Assembly: GCF_900094575.1 (NCBI RefSeq)
Contig: NZ_FMAE01000005.1
Location: 426,092 to 490,091 of the forward strand
Length of the DNA: 64,000 nt
From: Bradyrhizobium yuanmingense
GTDB taxonomy: Bacteria; Pseudomonadota; Alphaproteobacteria; Rhizobiales; Xanthobacteraceae
Direction: 5' to 3'
The notes beneath the pieces were generated by a model. That model was not told the origin of the DNA, ran no database searches, and saw nothing but the letters and a program-made list of their open reading frames with translations. Every line of letters begins with the position of its first letter. Positions within the stretch are counted from its first letter, which is position 1. Shown one piece after another: positions 41,992 to 51,527 of this stretch. Position numbers and translations under genes: made by a program.

Positions 41992-43215
41992 CTAGGATGC
42001 CTTTAAGGCAATTTGAGGCAATAGGGCGGCAGCCCTATTTCGCGCAACATGGTCAACAGAGATTGCATCGTCTGCGGAGGTCAGAGGCGCCTGGTTGCCG
42101 CCTTTGATCCAATCCTCGAGGGTCGCCTCGACTAGCCGGGCAATCGCCCCGAACCGGATCTTGCCGCCGATGAAGGCGGCCACCGCGACCTCGTTGGCGG
42201 CATTGTAGACGGTGGTCGCGCCCTTCCCGGTCCGGAGCGATTCGTAGGCCAGCCGCAGTCCGGGGAAGCGCTCGAAGTCCGGCGCTTCGAAGGTCAGCTG
42301 GCCGATCTTGGCAAGGTCGAGCTTGGCCGCCGGGCCCTTGAGTCGGTCGGGCCAGCCGAGGCAATGGGCGATCGGCGTCCTCATGTCGGGCGCGCCGAGC
42401 TGGGCCACCACCGAGCGGTCGGAAAACTCGACCATGCCGTGAATGATCGACTGCGGATGAACCAGCACGTCGATCTCGTCCGGCGAGAGCGCGAACAGAT
42501 AGGACGCCTCGATCACCTCGAGCCCCTTGTTCATCATGGAGGCCGAATCGATCGTGATCTTCTGGCCCATGCTCCAGTTCGGATGCTTCAGGGCCTGCTC
42601 GAGCGTCGCCTGCTCGATGTCGACAGGCTTCCAGGTCCGGAACGGGCCGCCGGACGCGGTGATGATGACGCGGACGAGCTCGTCCCGATTGCCTGAGCTC
42701 AGCGCCTGGAACAGCGCGTTGTGCTCGGAATCGGCCGGCAGGATGCAGGCGCCGGCTTTTGCCGCGCGCTGCATGAAGAAGTCGCCGGCGCAGACCAGGC
42801 ACTCCTTGTTGGCGAGCGCGACATGCGCGCCGCGATCGACCGCGGCGAGCGCCGGCTTCAGCCCGGCAGCGCCGCTGACCGCCGCCATCACCCAGTCGGC
42901 CGGACGCGCGCCGGCCTCGATCACCGCGCTTTCGCCGGCGCCGCATTCGGTACTGGTGCCCGCGAGCGCAGCCTTGAGCTCGGCGAGCTTGGAGGTGTCG
43001 GCGATCGCGACATAGCGCGCGTTGAATTCCTTGGCGAGCTTGGCGAGCGCTGCGACATTGCCGTTCGCCGTCAGCGCCTCGACACGGTAGCGCTCGGGCG
43101 AGGCGCGCAAGAGATCCATCGTGCTGTCGCCGATCGAGCCGGTGGCACCGAGGACCGTGACGCTGCGAATGTCGGACGCAGCAAGCCTGTTGTTACGCAA
43201 GGGAACGGCGCTCAT
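41992..43215 (-). CDS. dxr: 1-deoxy-D-xylulose-5-phosphate reductoisomerase
   Basis: 407 residues: SVTVLGATGSIGDSTMDLL (NADPH site), LANKECLVCAGDFFM, LPADSEHNALFQAL and ASGGPFRTW are all standard DXR segments. It makes methylerythritol phosphate for isoprenoids, feeding UppS two genes upstream. ATG is chosen because GAGG precedes it; it starts 4 bases after the cdsA stop. Confidence 0.96.
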   Translation of the reverse strand: MSAVPLRNNRLAASDIRSVTVLGATGSIGDSTMDLLRASPERYRVEALTANGNVAALAKLAKEFNARYVAIADTSKLAELKAALAGTSTECGAGESAVIEAGARPADWVMAAVSGAAGLKPALAAVDRGAHVALANKECLVCAGDFFMQRAAKAGACILPADSEHNALFQALSSGNRDELVRVIITASGGPFRTWKPVDIEQATLEQALKHPNWSMGQKITIDSASMMNKGLEVIEASYLFALSPDEIDVLVHPQSIIHGMVEFSDRSVVAQLGAPDMRTPIAHCLGWPDRLKGPAAKLDLAKIGQLTFEAPDFERFPGLRLAYESLRTGKGATTVYNAANEVAVAAFIGGKIRFGAIARLVEATLEDWIKGGNQAPLTSADDAISVDHVARNRAAALLPQIALKAS

Positions 43216-43219
43216 ATCC

Positions 43220-44062
43220 TCACCAAACCATAAGACCGCTTCCGGCGCTATGCACACCATGGCGGAAAAAGCCGATAAACCAGGCCGCCAGGATGGCGGC
43301 GACAAATCCGTCCAGGCGGTCCATAAGCCCGCCATGGCCGGGAATTAAGTGACTGGAATCCTTGACACCGAAGCGCCGCTTCACGGCGGATTCGAAGAGA
43401 TCGCCGAGCTGCGACACCATCGACAGGACGGCGCCGACGAGCAGCAGCGGAATCAGCTTTCCGATCCCGGAGGCGGCGAAGCCGGCCGCGACCGCAAGGC
43501 TCGCCGCAAAGCCGCCGAGCGCGCCGGCCCAGGTCTTTTTCGGGCTCACGCGCGGCCATAATTTCGGGCCGCCGATGCTGCGTCCGGCGAAATAGCCGCC
43601 GATGTCGGTCGCCCACACCACGAGCAGCACGAACATCAGCGCGGAGAAGCCGTTGACGAGATCCTTGCGCACCAGGATCGAGGCCAGCAGCGCCGCCGCC
43701 GCATAGGCAAACCCGCTCGCCGCCCACAAGAACTTGCCCCGGGCGATCAGCGTCACGATGGCACCGCCGATGAGGCCGGTGACGACGGAGGTCTTGAGCG
43801 CGCCGAAAGCGACGGAGGCTCCCATCATGGCGATCACGACCGTCCCTGCCCCGGTCAGCGCGGCCGACGCTGCGCCCACCACCATCAGCCATTCCGCGAA
43901 CAGCCCGATCGAGACCAGGGTGACGAGAAGCGCCCACAACCAGCCGCCGGCATAGGCGATCGCGATGGCCAGCGGCGCCAGCACCAGCGCTGCGAGGACC
44001 CGCATCACCAGATTGCTCGGGGCAGGCTTGGCGCCCGCCGATGCAGGATCGGGTTCGTTCAC
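43220..44062 (-). CDS. cdsA: Phosphatidate cytidylyltransferase
   Basis: 280 residues with about eight membrane helices and the CDP-alcohol signature SPKKTWAGALGGFAAS followed by SQLGDLFESAVKRRFGVKDSSHLIPGHGGLMDRLDGF. It makes CDP-diacylglycerol from phosphatidate and CTP. The GTG start overlaps the uppS stop as GTGA, which supports it over longer frames. Confidence 0.95.
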   Translation of the reverse strand: MNEPDPASAGAKPAPSNLVMRVLAALVLAPLAIAIAYAGGWLWALLVTLVSIGLFAEWLMVVGAASAALTGAGTVVIAMMGASVAFGALKTSVVTGLIGGAIVTLIARGKFLWAASGFAYAAAALLASILVRKDLVNGFSALMFVLLVVWATDIGGYFAGRSIGGPKLWPRVSPKKTWAGALGGFAASLAVAAGFAASGIGKLIPLLLVGAVLSMVSQLGDLFESAVKRRFGVKDSSHLIPGHGGLMDRLDGFVAAILAAWFIGFFRHGVHSAGSGLMVW

Positions 44063-44817
44063 GAGGCGGTCTTCGCAACCAGGCCGCCGAAACGGCGCTC
44101 GCGTCTGGCAAATTCGGCGATCGCGCTTTCCAGCGCCGCCTTGTCGAAGTCGGGCCAATGGATCGGCACGAACACGAGCTCGCTATAGGCGGCCTGCCAC
44201 ATCAGGAAGTTGGACAGGCGCTGCTCGCCGCTGGTGCGGATGATGAGATCGGGGTCGGGGATGTCGGGCGCGTCGAGATGCGCGCCAAGCGTCTCGGCGT
44301 CGATCGTGGCAGGATCCCGCCTGCCCTCCGCGACCTCGCGGGCCAGCTTCTGCGCCGCCTTCGCGATCTCCTGCCGCGAGCCGTAGTTGAAGGCAACGAC
44401 GAGCGTCAGGCGCGTATTGTCGCGCGTCAGCTCCTCGGCCTCGTTCAGCAAGGCGCAGATGTCGCTCTCGAGCCCCTCGCGCTCGCCGATGATGCGGACC
44501 TTGACGCCGTCGCGGTGCAGGCTCGCCAGGTCGTTGCGGATGAAGCGCCGCAGCAGGCCGAACAGGTCTCCGATCTCGCTCGCCGGGCGCGACCAGTTCT
44601 CCGACGAGAACGAAAAGATGGTGAGATAACGGATGCCGAGCTCGTGCGAGGCGCGCACCACGCGGCGCAGCGCGTCGACGCCGCGGCGATGCCCTTCCGC
44701 ACGCGGCAGACCGCGCGCGGCCGCCCAACGCCCGTTGCCGTCCATGATGATGGCGACATGCGCAGGCGCCTCGGACCTGTCGGGTCCTTCGGTTGCGGGC
44801 GCGGCGGCGTTGGACAT
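44059..44817 (-). CDS. uppS: Undecaprenyl diphosphate synthase
   Basis: 252 residues: HVAIIMDGNGRWAAARGLPRAEGHRRGVDALRRVVRAS, YLTIFSFSSENWSRP, and the C-terminal DLIIRTSGEQRLSNFLMWQAAYSELVF are hallmark cis-prenyltransferase motifs, with the catalytic Asp in IMDGN. It builds the lipid carrier for peptidoglycan and O-antigen. Coupled to cdsA. Confidence 0.96.
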   Translation of the reverse strand: MSNAAAPATEGPDRSEAPAHVAIIMDGNGRWAAARGLPRAEGHRRGVDALRRVVRASHELGIRYLTIFSFSSENWSRPASEIGDLFGLLRRFIRNDLASLHRDGVKVRIIGEREGLESDICALLNEAEELTRDNTRLTLVVAFNYGSRQEIAKAAQKLAREVAEGRRDPATIDAETLGAHLDAPDIPDPDLIIRTSGEQRLSNFLMWQAAYSELVFVPIHWPDFDKAALESAIAEFARRERRFGGLVAKTAS

Positions 44818-44829
44818 GAAGGCGGTGCC

Positions 44830-45393
44830 TTAAACGGTGAGGATTTCTTTTTCCTTGGCGGCCAGCAACTGGTCGATCTCGGCGATGGTGCCGTCGGTCG
44901 CCTTCTGCACCTCGTCGGCGTGACGCTTCTGGTCGTCCTCCGACATCTCGTGATTCTTCTCGAGCTTCTTGAGCACGTCGAGACCGTCGCGGCGGACATG
45001 GCGCGCGGCGACCTTGGCGGCTTCGGCATATTTGTGCGCGACCTTCACCAGCTCCTTGCGGCGCTCCTCGTTGAGCTCGGGAATGCGCAGGCGCAGCACC
45101 TGGCCCTCGGTCGCGGGCGACAGGCCGAGATTGGAATCGACGATCGCCTTCTCGACGGCCTTGACCATCGACTTGTCCCAGACCTGCACCGAGATCAGCC
45201 GCGGCTCCGGCACGCTGACGGTGGCGAGCTGATTGAGCGGCATGTGGCTGCCATAAGCCTCGACCTGCACCGGATCGAGCATCGAGGCGGAGGCGCGTCC
45301 CGTGCGTAGGCCGCCGAGCTCGTGCTTGAGCGAGGCGACGGCGCCCTGCATGCGACGCTTCACTTCGTTGAGATCGAAATTACCCGTGGCCAT
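44830..45393 (-). CDS. frr: Ribosome recycling factor
   Basis: 187 residues: MQGAVASLKHELGGLRTGRASASMLDPVQVEAYG, LNQLATVSVPEPRLISVQVWD and the long hinge-and-bundle helices ending KATDGTIAEIDQLLAAKEKEILTV. Full RRF length. With EF-G it splits post-termination ribosomes. ATG follows a GTG codon; the ATG is used. Confidence 0.96.
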   Translation of the reverse strand: MATGNFDLNEVKRRMQGAVASLKHELGGLRTGRASASMLDPVQVEAYGSHMPLNQLATVSVPEPRLISVQVWDKSMVKAVEKAIVDSNLGLSPATEGQVLRLRIPELNEERRKELVKVAHKYAEAAKVAARHVRRDGLDVLKKLEKNHEMSEDDQKRHADEVQKATDGTIAEIDQLLAAKEKEILTV

Positions 45394-45458
45394 CACGTTT
45401 CTCCTTCAAAATCCCGGCGACCGCTCCGCACCGTCCGTTCGGCGCGCCAGATGAGCCG

Positions 45459-46175
45459 TCAGCCGGCGACGATGGTTCCGTGGCCGACGCCACGCAGAAT
45501 CGCGCCGATCGAGCCCGGCTCCGCGATCGAGAATACGATGATAGGCAGCGATGTCTCGCGGGCAAGCGCGAAGGCGGTCGCATCCATCACCTTGTAACCG
45601 CCCTCGATCGCCTGCGAATGCGTCAGGCGGTCGAACCGCGTCGCGGTCGGATCCTGCTTCGGATCGGCCGAGTAGACCCCGTCGACATTCGTCGCCTTCA
45701 GGACCGCCTGCGCGCCGATCTCGGCGGCCCGCAGTACCGCGGTCGTGTCGGTGGTGAAGAACGGATTGCCGGTCCCGCCGCCGAGCAGCACGATGCGGCC
45801 CTCGGCCAGGTATTTGTGTGCCGCAGTGCGGGTGAACAGCTCGGAAATCTCGGGCATGACGAAGGCCGACAGGGTCCGCGCCGGCGTTCCCTTGCGCTCG
45901 ATCGCCGCTTCCAGCGCGAGGCAATTCATCATGGTGGCGAGCATGCCCATGGTGTCGCCGGTGGTGCGCGACACCCCGCGGGATGAGACCTCGACGCCGC
46001 GGACCATGTTGCCGCCACCGATCACGACCGCGACCTCAGTGCCGAGATGGCGGGCCGCGATCAGATCGTCCGCAACCCGGTCGACGGTCGGCTGATCGAT
46101 GCCAAAGCCTTGCCGTCCCGCGAGATACTCGCCGGACAGCTTGATCACGACGCGACGATAGACCGGATCAGTCAT
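45459..46175 (-). CDS. pyrH: Uridylate kinase
   Basis: 238 residues: VYRRVVIKLSGEYLAGRQGFGI, VVIGGGNMVRG, LLGGGTGNPFFTTDTTAVLRAAEI and the C-terminal VFSIAEPGSIGAILRGVGHGTIV are standard UMP kinase motifs. It phosphorylates UMP for pyrimidine nucleotide supply. GGAAA precedes ATG by about 7 bases. A CGCCGGAAG/CTTCCGGCG hairpin without a U-run lies in the 59-base gap after tsf and may act as an attenuator. Confidence 0.95.
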   Translation of the reverse strand: MTDPVYRRVVIKLSGEYLAGRQGFGIDQPTVDRVADDLIAARHLGTEVAVVIGGGNMVRGVEVSSRGVSRTTGDTMGMLATMMNCLALEAAIERKGTPARTLSAFVMPEISELFTRTAAHKYLAEGRIVLLGGGTGNPFFTTDTTAVLRAAEIGAQAVLKATNVDGVYSADPKQDPTATRFDRLTHSQAIEGGYKVMDATAFALARETSLPIIVFSIAEPGSIGAILRGVGHGTIVAG

Positions 46176-46234
46176 GAGCACTTTCCTTGTCCGGGCGCCG
46201 CTTCCGGCGGCACGCCGGAAGGAACTTCCGGCGC

Positions 46235-47158
46235 TTACTTCTTGCCGCTGGCCGCGGCGACCTCGGCCGCGAAGTCGCTTTCCTGCTTCTCGATTCCCTC
46301 GCCGAGAGCATAGCGCACAAAGCCCGCGATTTTCACAGCCCCGCCGACCTTGCCCTCGGCCTCCTTCACCGCCTGCGCCACCGACTTGCCGGTGTCGTGG
46401 ATGAAGGCCTGCTCGAGCAGGCAGACTTCCTTGTAGTAGGTCTTGAGGCCGGACTCGACGATCTTCTCGATCACGTTCTCGGGCTTGCCCTGCTGACGGT
46501 ACTTGTCGGCCAGTACTTCCTTCTCGCGCTTGACCACGGCCGGATCGAGGCCGGACGGATCGAGCGCCAGCGGGTTGGCGGCCGCAATGTGCATCGCGAT
46601 CTGACGGCCGAGCGCTGCGAGCTCATCGGCCTTGCCCGGCGATTCCAGCGCCACGATCACGCCCATCTTGCCGGCGCCGTCGATGACGGCACCATGGACG
46701 TAGTGCGAGACAACGCCCTGGCTCACCTCGAGCGCGGCGGCGCGGCGGAGCGTCATGTTCTCGCCGATGGTGGCGATCGCATCATTGATGGCGGTTTCGA
46801 TCGTGACGTCGCCGACCTTGGCGGCCTTGATCTTCTCGACGTCCGCTCCGACGTCGAACGCGACCTGGGCGATCATCTTGACCAGGCCCTGGAACTGGCC
46901 GTTGCGCGCAACGAAGTCGGTCTCGGAGTTGACCTCGACCACGACGCCCTTGGTGCCCTTGGTGAGCGCGCCGATCAGGCCCTCGGCGGCGACGCGGCCC
47001 GACTTCTTGGCGGCCTTGGACAGGCCCTTCTTGCGCAGCCAGTCCTGCGCCGCTTCCATGTTGCCGTCGTTTTCGGTGAGCGCGGCCTTGCAGTCCATCA
47101 TGCCCGCGCCGGTCGATTCGCGCAGGTCCTTGACCATCGCAGCTGTGATCGTTGCCAT
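46235..47158 (-). CDS. tsf: Translation elongation factor Ts
   Basis: 307 residues: ITAAMVKDLRESTGAGMMDCKAALTENDGNMEAAQDWLRKKG, VEVNSETDFVARN and the C-terminal VCLLEQAFIHDTGKSVAQAVKE are EF-Ts motifs. It reloads EF-Tu with GTP. ATG begins the conserved MATITA start. It follows rpsB after about 130 bases, a gap that includes a GGCCGGA/TCCGGCC hairpin. Confidence 0.97.
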   Translation of the reverse strand: MATITAAMVKDLRESTGAGMMDCKAALTENDGNMEAAQDWLRKKGLSKAAKKSGRVAAEGLIGALTKGTKGVVVEVNSETDFVARNGQFQGLVKMIAQVAFDVGADVEKIKAAKVGDVTIETAINDAIATIGENMTLRRAAALEVSQGVVSHYVHGAVIDGAGKMGVIVALESPGKADELAALGRQIAMHIAAANPLALDPSGLDPAVVKREKEVLADKYRQQGKPENVIEKIVESGLKTYYKEVCLLEQAFIHDTGKSVAQAVKEAEGKVGGAVKIAGFVRYALGEGIEKQESDFAAEVAAASGKK

Positions 47159-47290
47159 CGTTGAAAATCCTTTGTGCCTGCCGGTTTGCCGCGGCGCGGC
47201 ATCAATCGCCCCGCCGCGGTCCATCTCAGGAATTCGCGTCAACTGAAATGGTGGCCGGACCCTATCCGGCCAACCCATCGCTCTTTTTGA

Positions 47291-48286
47291 CTATTCCGCT
47301 TCCGCGGTCAGCGCCTTGGCCTTGGCCACCCAGGCATCCGCGCGGCTCGGCAGACCGACTTCCTCGCCGATCGTGTGCGCGGTGTCGTGGTCGAGCTCGG
47401 CGAGCTGCCAGTAGTGGAAGATGCCGAGATCGTTGAACTTCTTCTCAATCGCACCCGACACGCCCGGGAGCTTCTTGAGGTCGTCGGCAGTGCCGCGAGG
47501 ACCCGCAAGGCCCTGGAAGCCGCTCGAAGACGCCGCCGGCAGCTCTTCGGCGACCGGCTGGGCCGAGGCGCCGACGTCGATGCCCGAATCGCCTTGCGCG
47601 CGCGAGATGCCGTCGATCGCCGCACGCGCGACGAGATCGCAGTACAGCGAGATGGCGCGGCCGGCGTCGTCATTGCCCGGCACCACATAGGTGATGCCCT
47701 TCGGGTCCGAATTGGTGTCGACGATCGCAGCGACCGGGATGTTGAGCCGCTGGGCTTCCTGGATCGCGATGTCTTCCTTGTTGGTGTCGATCACGAAGAT
47801 CAGGTCGGGCAGACCGCCCATGTCCTTGATGCCGCCGAGCGAGCGGTCGAGCTTGTCGCGCTCGCGCTGCAGCGTCAGGCGCTCCTTCTTCGTGTAGGAA
47901 TTGGCTTCGCCGCCCGAGAGCACGTCGTCGAGGTGACGCAGGCGCTTGATCGAGGCCGAGATCGTCTTCCAGTTGGTCAGCGTGCCGCCGAGCCAGCGCG
48001 AATTGACGAAATACTGCGCGCAGCGCTTGGCCGCGTCGGCAACGCCGTCCTGCGCCTGGCGCTTGGTGCCGACGAACAGGATGCGGCCGCCCTTGGCCAC
48101 CGTGTCGCTGACGGCCTGGAGGGCCTGGTGCAGCATCGGCACGGTCTGGGCGAGGTCGACGATGTGGATGTTGTTGCGGGTGCCGAAAATGAACGGAGCC
48201 ATTTTCGGATTCCAGCGGTGAGACTGGTGACCAAAGTGCACGCCAGCTTCGAGCAGCTGACGCATAGTGAAATCGGGCAGTGCCAT
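47291..48286 (-). CDS. rpsB: Ribosomal protein S2
   Basis: 331 residues: MALPDFTMRQLLEAGVHFGHQSHRWNPKMAPFIFGTRNNIHIVDL is the universal S2 start. FVGTKRQAQDGVADAAKRC and the DTNSDPKGITYVVPGNDDAGRAI RNA-binding region follow. A C-terminal extension of about 90 residues with a helix-hairpin-helix-like part (LKKLPGVSGAIEKKFNDLGIFHYWQLAEL) is typical of rhizobial S2. GGAGAATTAGAACG precedes the ATG. It is the first gene of the long minus-strand block. Confidence 0.97.
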   Translation of the reverse strand: MALPDFTMRQLLEAGVHFGHQSHRWNPKMAPFIFGTRNNIHIVDLAQTVPMLHQALQAVSDTVAKGGRILFVGTKRQAQDGVADAAKRCAQYFVNSRWLGGTLTNWKTISASIKRLRHLDDVLSGGEANSYTKKERLTLQRERDKLDRSLGGIKDMGGLPDLIFVIDTNKEDIAIQEAQRLNIPVAAIVDTNSDPKGITYVVPGNDDAGRAISLYCDLVARAAIDGISRAQGDSGIDVGASAQPVAEELPAASSSGFQGLAGPRGTADDLKKLPGVSGAIEKKFNDLGIFHYWQLAELDHDTAHTIGEEVGLPSRADAWVAKAKALTAEAE

Positions 48287-48497
48287 CGTTCTAATTCTCC
48301 GGTTGGTTCCTCCGGAAACGTGTGAGCAAAACGGAGCGTTCACGCCCCGGTTGCCACCGGACGGCCTTGTGAGCCATGTTTCCGTGTGAGATGGCGCGCT
48401 ATATAGCGCCATTTCGGCCAAAAGCAAGGAAATAACGGCCTTTGGGGACGCCTCTAGGCTGCTGTCGCATCCCGGCATCCCCTGCCCCTCGCGCCTC

Positions 48498-51305
48498 CTA
48501 ACACCTGGGCTGGCCCGGGGGGCAGCTCTTCGGTGGCGGGCCGGCCGGCCGCGGCGGCGCATGCGGCGCGGCGGCCATCGGCGGCGGCGCCGGTCGGGCG
48601 ACCGGAGGTGGCGGCGGCGGCGGCGCTGGCCGCGCAACCGGCGGCGGAGGTGGTGCCGGCCGCGCCATTACTGGCGGAGGCGGAGGCGGCGCCGGCCGGG
48701 CAACAGGTGGCGGCGGCGCCGGCCGTGCCACGGCCACGGGCGGAGGCGCCGCTCGCGGCGGCGGAGGTGGCGCAACGCGCGGCGGAGGCGGCGGCGTCGG
48801 CCTTGCCAGAGCCTGAGGAGGCGGCGGCGGAGCGGCGGGCCTGGCGGCCTGCGGCGGCGGTGGCGCGGGCCGATGACCCTGAACTCCGGACGGTGTCCGC
48901 GCCGCTACGGGCGGCGGCGGAGGTGTCACGGGTTTGACCGCAGTCGGGGCCGCGGGCTTGCCGGTGGCCGCGCTCGGCGGCGGCAAAGCGCCCGGCTGGG
49001 GCCCGCCCGGCCTGCCGCGCAGGTCAGGCACAGGCGGGGTCGTTGTCCCCGGCGGCCTGGGCAGGGCCGCGGACGGGCTCGCCGCGGTTCCGGAAGCCGG
49101 CGGGGGATTGGGCGTCGTTGCCGCGTTCGGCTGCGCCGGCGGAACGTTGCCGCTCGGCGCCGTGGCGGTCGCGGCGGGCTTGCCAGGGGGTGGGACGGTC
49201 CCGGGCACAGCCCCTGCCCTGGCCGGCGGCGGCCCGCCGGGGGTGCCGGGCACGGGCAGCGTATTGGCCGGCGGCAGCTTGGTCGGGGCCAGCGCTTGCG
49301 GGGTTGCTGCGGCGTTGCCGGCGGGAGCGTTCGCGCTCGGACTGGGCGTGCCGCCGGGCGTCCCCGTCGCGGGCGGCGCTCCGGCCGGCGGGCTGCCCGG
49401 AGATCCCGGCACCGGCAGCGTATTGGCCGGCGGCGGCTTGGTCGGAGCCAGCGCTTGCGGGGTTGTAGCGGCACTGCCGGCGGGAGCGTTTGCGGTCGGA
49501 CTTGGTGTGCCTCCCGGCGTCCCAGCTCCGGGCGCCGCTCCGGCTGGCGGGCTGCCGGGAGCTCCCGGCGGCGGCACAATATTGGCCTGCGGCAGCTTGG
49601 CGCCGGCGGGCGGCGGCGCTGTCGTGCCAGGCGCGACATTGGCCGGAGCTGGTGTCGGGATACCTGGCCTCGCCGTCGGCTGGATGGTCGCGCTCGGCGG
49701 CATCGGCGCCTTGCCCTGCTGGATCAGGGCGGCGCGCTGAACGACCGCCTGCGGCACGGCCGGTCCTGCCGGCGTGGCGCGGCCGGCAACCGCCGGCGCC
49801 AGATTGCCAGGTCCGATCCCAGATCCGAGCGCCGGCCCCGCGGCCGGCGGCGGCGCCGGCGGGCGGTTAATCACGGTGTTGATGACCGTGGTGTTGTGGA
49901 TGTTCTGGTAGATGATGTTGTTCGGCGGCGGCGCGACATAGACCGGCGGCCTCACGAACACCGGGATCGGCACGAACACCGGCTGCGGCAGCACGAACAG
50001 ACCGACCACCGGCAGCGGCGGCGGCAGCACGACGAAATCCGGCGGCGGCGGCGGCAGATAATAGACCGGCGGCGGCGGTGGCGGCGCGAAGCCGAAATCG
50101 GGATCGCTGAAATACAGCACCGGGCGATCGACATAGACCACCTCCTCCGGCGGCGGTGGCGGCACGTCGTAGTCGATCATCGCGAAGGTCGGCGGCGGCT
50201 CGGGCGGCGCGGTGAGGATCGCAAGGCGGCGCCGCGCATCCGCCGCATGCGGCCCGCGCGGATAGCGGCGCAGATACGACCAATAGGCCTCCGGCGTGTC
50301 GGTCCGGTAGGTCCGCCGCCAGGTGATGGCTTCGCGGCGCGCGGCAACGATCGCCATCACGCGCTTGGCGAGGGGATCGTTCGGATAGGCCGCGAGAAAC
50401 TCTTCATAGGCCGCCAGCGTGTCGCGCTCGAGCGCGGCGGCATAGGCGTCCTGCACGCCGAGATCGCGGATCTGCTTGCTCCGGATTGCGGCGACCTGGT
50501 CGGGCGCAGCCGCCGGCGGCGCATCGGGCGCGCGCTCGAAGAACGAGAATGGCGCCGAGATCTTCTGCTCGTTCCAGGGCACCTGCGCGCCCTTGGAGGC
50601 CTCGTTGACGCGCAGGCGGACGCGGTCGAACACCTCGGGCAGCGGCAGGCCGCCGGTGCGGATCATCTCGGCGAGAGACTGCGCATAGATGCCGTAGGGC
50701 CCCGGCTCCTCCGGCGCCACCGTGCCGGGCGCGGCATTGAAGGCGATCAGCATGTTCGCCTCGGGCTCGACCAGCGCCAGACCGCTCGCGATCGGCTGAC
50801 CGCCCTCGATGAAGGGCTGCGCACGGGCTGCATCGAGCACGACGATATTGGCCTTGAGCGGAATCGATGCGAGCTGGCGCGCATAGTCGCTGATGCGCAG
50901 AGCCTCGGTCGGTATGTCGGTGTCGCGGCTGATGTTGGAATCGACCGGGATGAAATAGTTCTCGCCGGCGAGCTGCACGCCGTAGCCGGCAAGATAGATC
51001 ATCGCGACGGTGCCCGGGCCCGACGCCTGGGCCTTCTGGATGAAATCGCGCAAGCTCTTGCGCAGCGTGTCGCCGTCGAGATCGCGCGCGCCGACCACGT
51101 CGAAGCCGGCCGCCTGTAGCGTCTGCGCGATCAGGCCGGCATCGTTCGCGGTGGTCGCCAGCGGCGATTTGGCGTAGGCGCCATTGCCGACCACGAGCGC
51201 GATACGCTTTTCCTGCTGCTGGGCACGCGCCTGATGCGGCGCGCCTGCGGCAAGGATCGCCATCGGCAGGAGAAGGCAGAGGAAGACTTTGAGCGTCCCA
51301 CGCAT
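48498..51305 (-). CDS. Catalytically dead caspase-fold protein with Pro-rich tail
   Basis: 935 residues with a signal peptide (MRGTLKVFLCLLLPMAILAA to ARA), so periplasmic or surface-exposed. Residues 33-270 are a C14 caspase-like fold (RIALVVGNGAYAKSPLATTANDA through PYGIYAQSLAEMI). The catalytic His position reads LAGYGVQ (Tyr108 instead of the His of AGHGVQ) and the catalytic Cys position reads LDAARAQP (Ala160 instead of the Cys of DACR), so proteolysis should be lost. A tetratricopeptide/Sel1-like helical part follows (about 285-390), then about 500 residues of Pro/Ala/Gly low complexity. Such pseudo-caspases are known in rhizobia; a binding or cell-surface role is likely. The very long frames on the other strand are shadows of this composition. 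Confidence 0.85.
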   Translation of the reverse strand: MRGTLKVFLCLLLPMAILAAGAPHQARAQQQEKRIALVVGNGAYAKSPLATTANDAGLIAQTLQAAGFDVVGARDLDGDTLRKSLRDFIQKAQASGPGTVAMIYLAGYGVQLAGENYFIPVDSNISRDTDIPTEALRISDYARQLASIPLKANIVVLDAARAQPFIEGGQPIASGLALVEPEANMLIAFNAAPGTVAPEEPGPYGIYAQSLAEMIRTGGLPLPEVFDRVRLRVNEASKGAQVPWNEQKISAPFSFFERAPDAPPAAAPDQVAAIRSKQIRDLGVQDAYAAALERDTLAAYEEFLAAYPNDPLAKRVMAIVAARREAITWRRTYRTDTPEAYWSYLRRYPRGPHAADARRRLAILTAPPEPPPTFAMIDYDVPPPPPEEVVYVDRPVLYFSDPDFGFAPPPPPPVYYLPPPPPDFVVLPPPLPVVGLFVLPQPVFVPIPVFVRPPVYVAPPPNNIIYQNIHNTTVINTVINRPPAPPPAAGPALGSGIGPGNLAPAVAGRATPAGPAVPQAVVQRAALIQQGKAPMPPSATIQPTARPGIPTPAPANVAPGTTAPPPAGAKLPQANIVPPPGAPGSPPAGAAPGAGTPGGTPSPTANAPAGSAATTPQALAPTKPPPANTLPVPGSPGSPPAGAPPATGTPGGTPSPSANAPAGNAAATPQALAPTKLPPANTLPVPGTPGGPPPARAGAVPGTVPPPGKPAATATAPSGNVPPAQPNAATTPNPPPASGTAASPSAALPRPPGTTTPPVPDLRGRPGGPQPGALPPPSAATGKPAAPTAVKPVTPPPPPVAARTPSGVQGHRPAPPPPQAARPAAPPPPPQALARPTPPPPPRVAPPPPPRAAPPPVAVARPAPPPPVARPAPPPPPPVMARPAPPPPPVARPAPPPPPPPVARPAPPPMAAAPHAPPRPAGPPPKSCPPGQPRC
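49243..49590. repeat. 159-bp tandem repeat inside the Pro-rich tail
   Basis: A unit of 159 bases (53 codons) is repeated about 2.2 times. The word GTATTGGCCGGCGGC recurs at 49261 and 49420, and a third degenerate AATATTGGCC sits at 49579, each 159 bases apart. In the protein the unit contains GTPGGTPSP, ANAPAG, PQALAPTK and ANTLPVPG. The unit is in frame, so copy-number change would alter tail length only. Confidence 0.8.
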
Positions 51306-51527
51306 GGCTTGTGCCTGCTTTTGTCGTTGAGGTAGCCACCGCATATACCGCATATCAGGCGCGCGGCCAGCTGAATGGCACTTGAACGAAAAGCGCGGAT
51401 TGAGGCGGCGGCATGGCGCCGCCGCCCAACTCAAACCTCCACGCCAAACCTCACGTCAAACCTCGAACCTCCACGTGAGGCCTGCAAGCCTCGCGACCGC
51501 ACTGCGGCACAAGGCTCCTCGGCCCGT

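Noticed and set aside
48561..51119. 852-codon Arg-rich frame opposite the pseudo-caspase
   Set aside because: Complement of the Pro/Gly/Ala-coding repeats; composition artefact.
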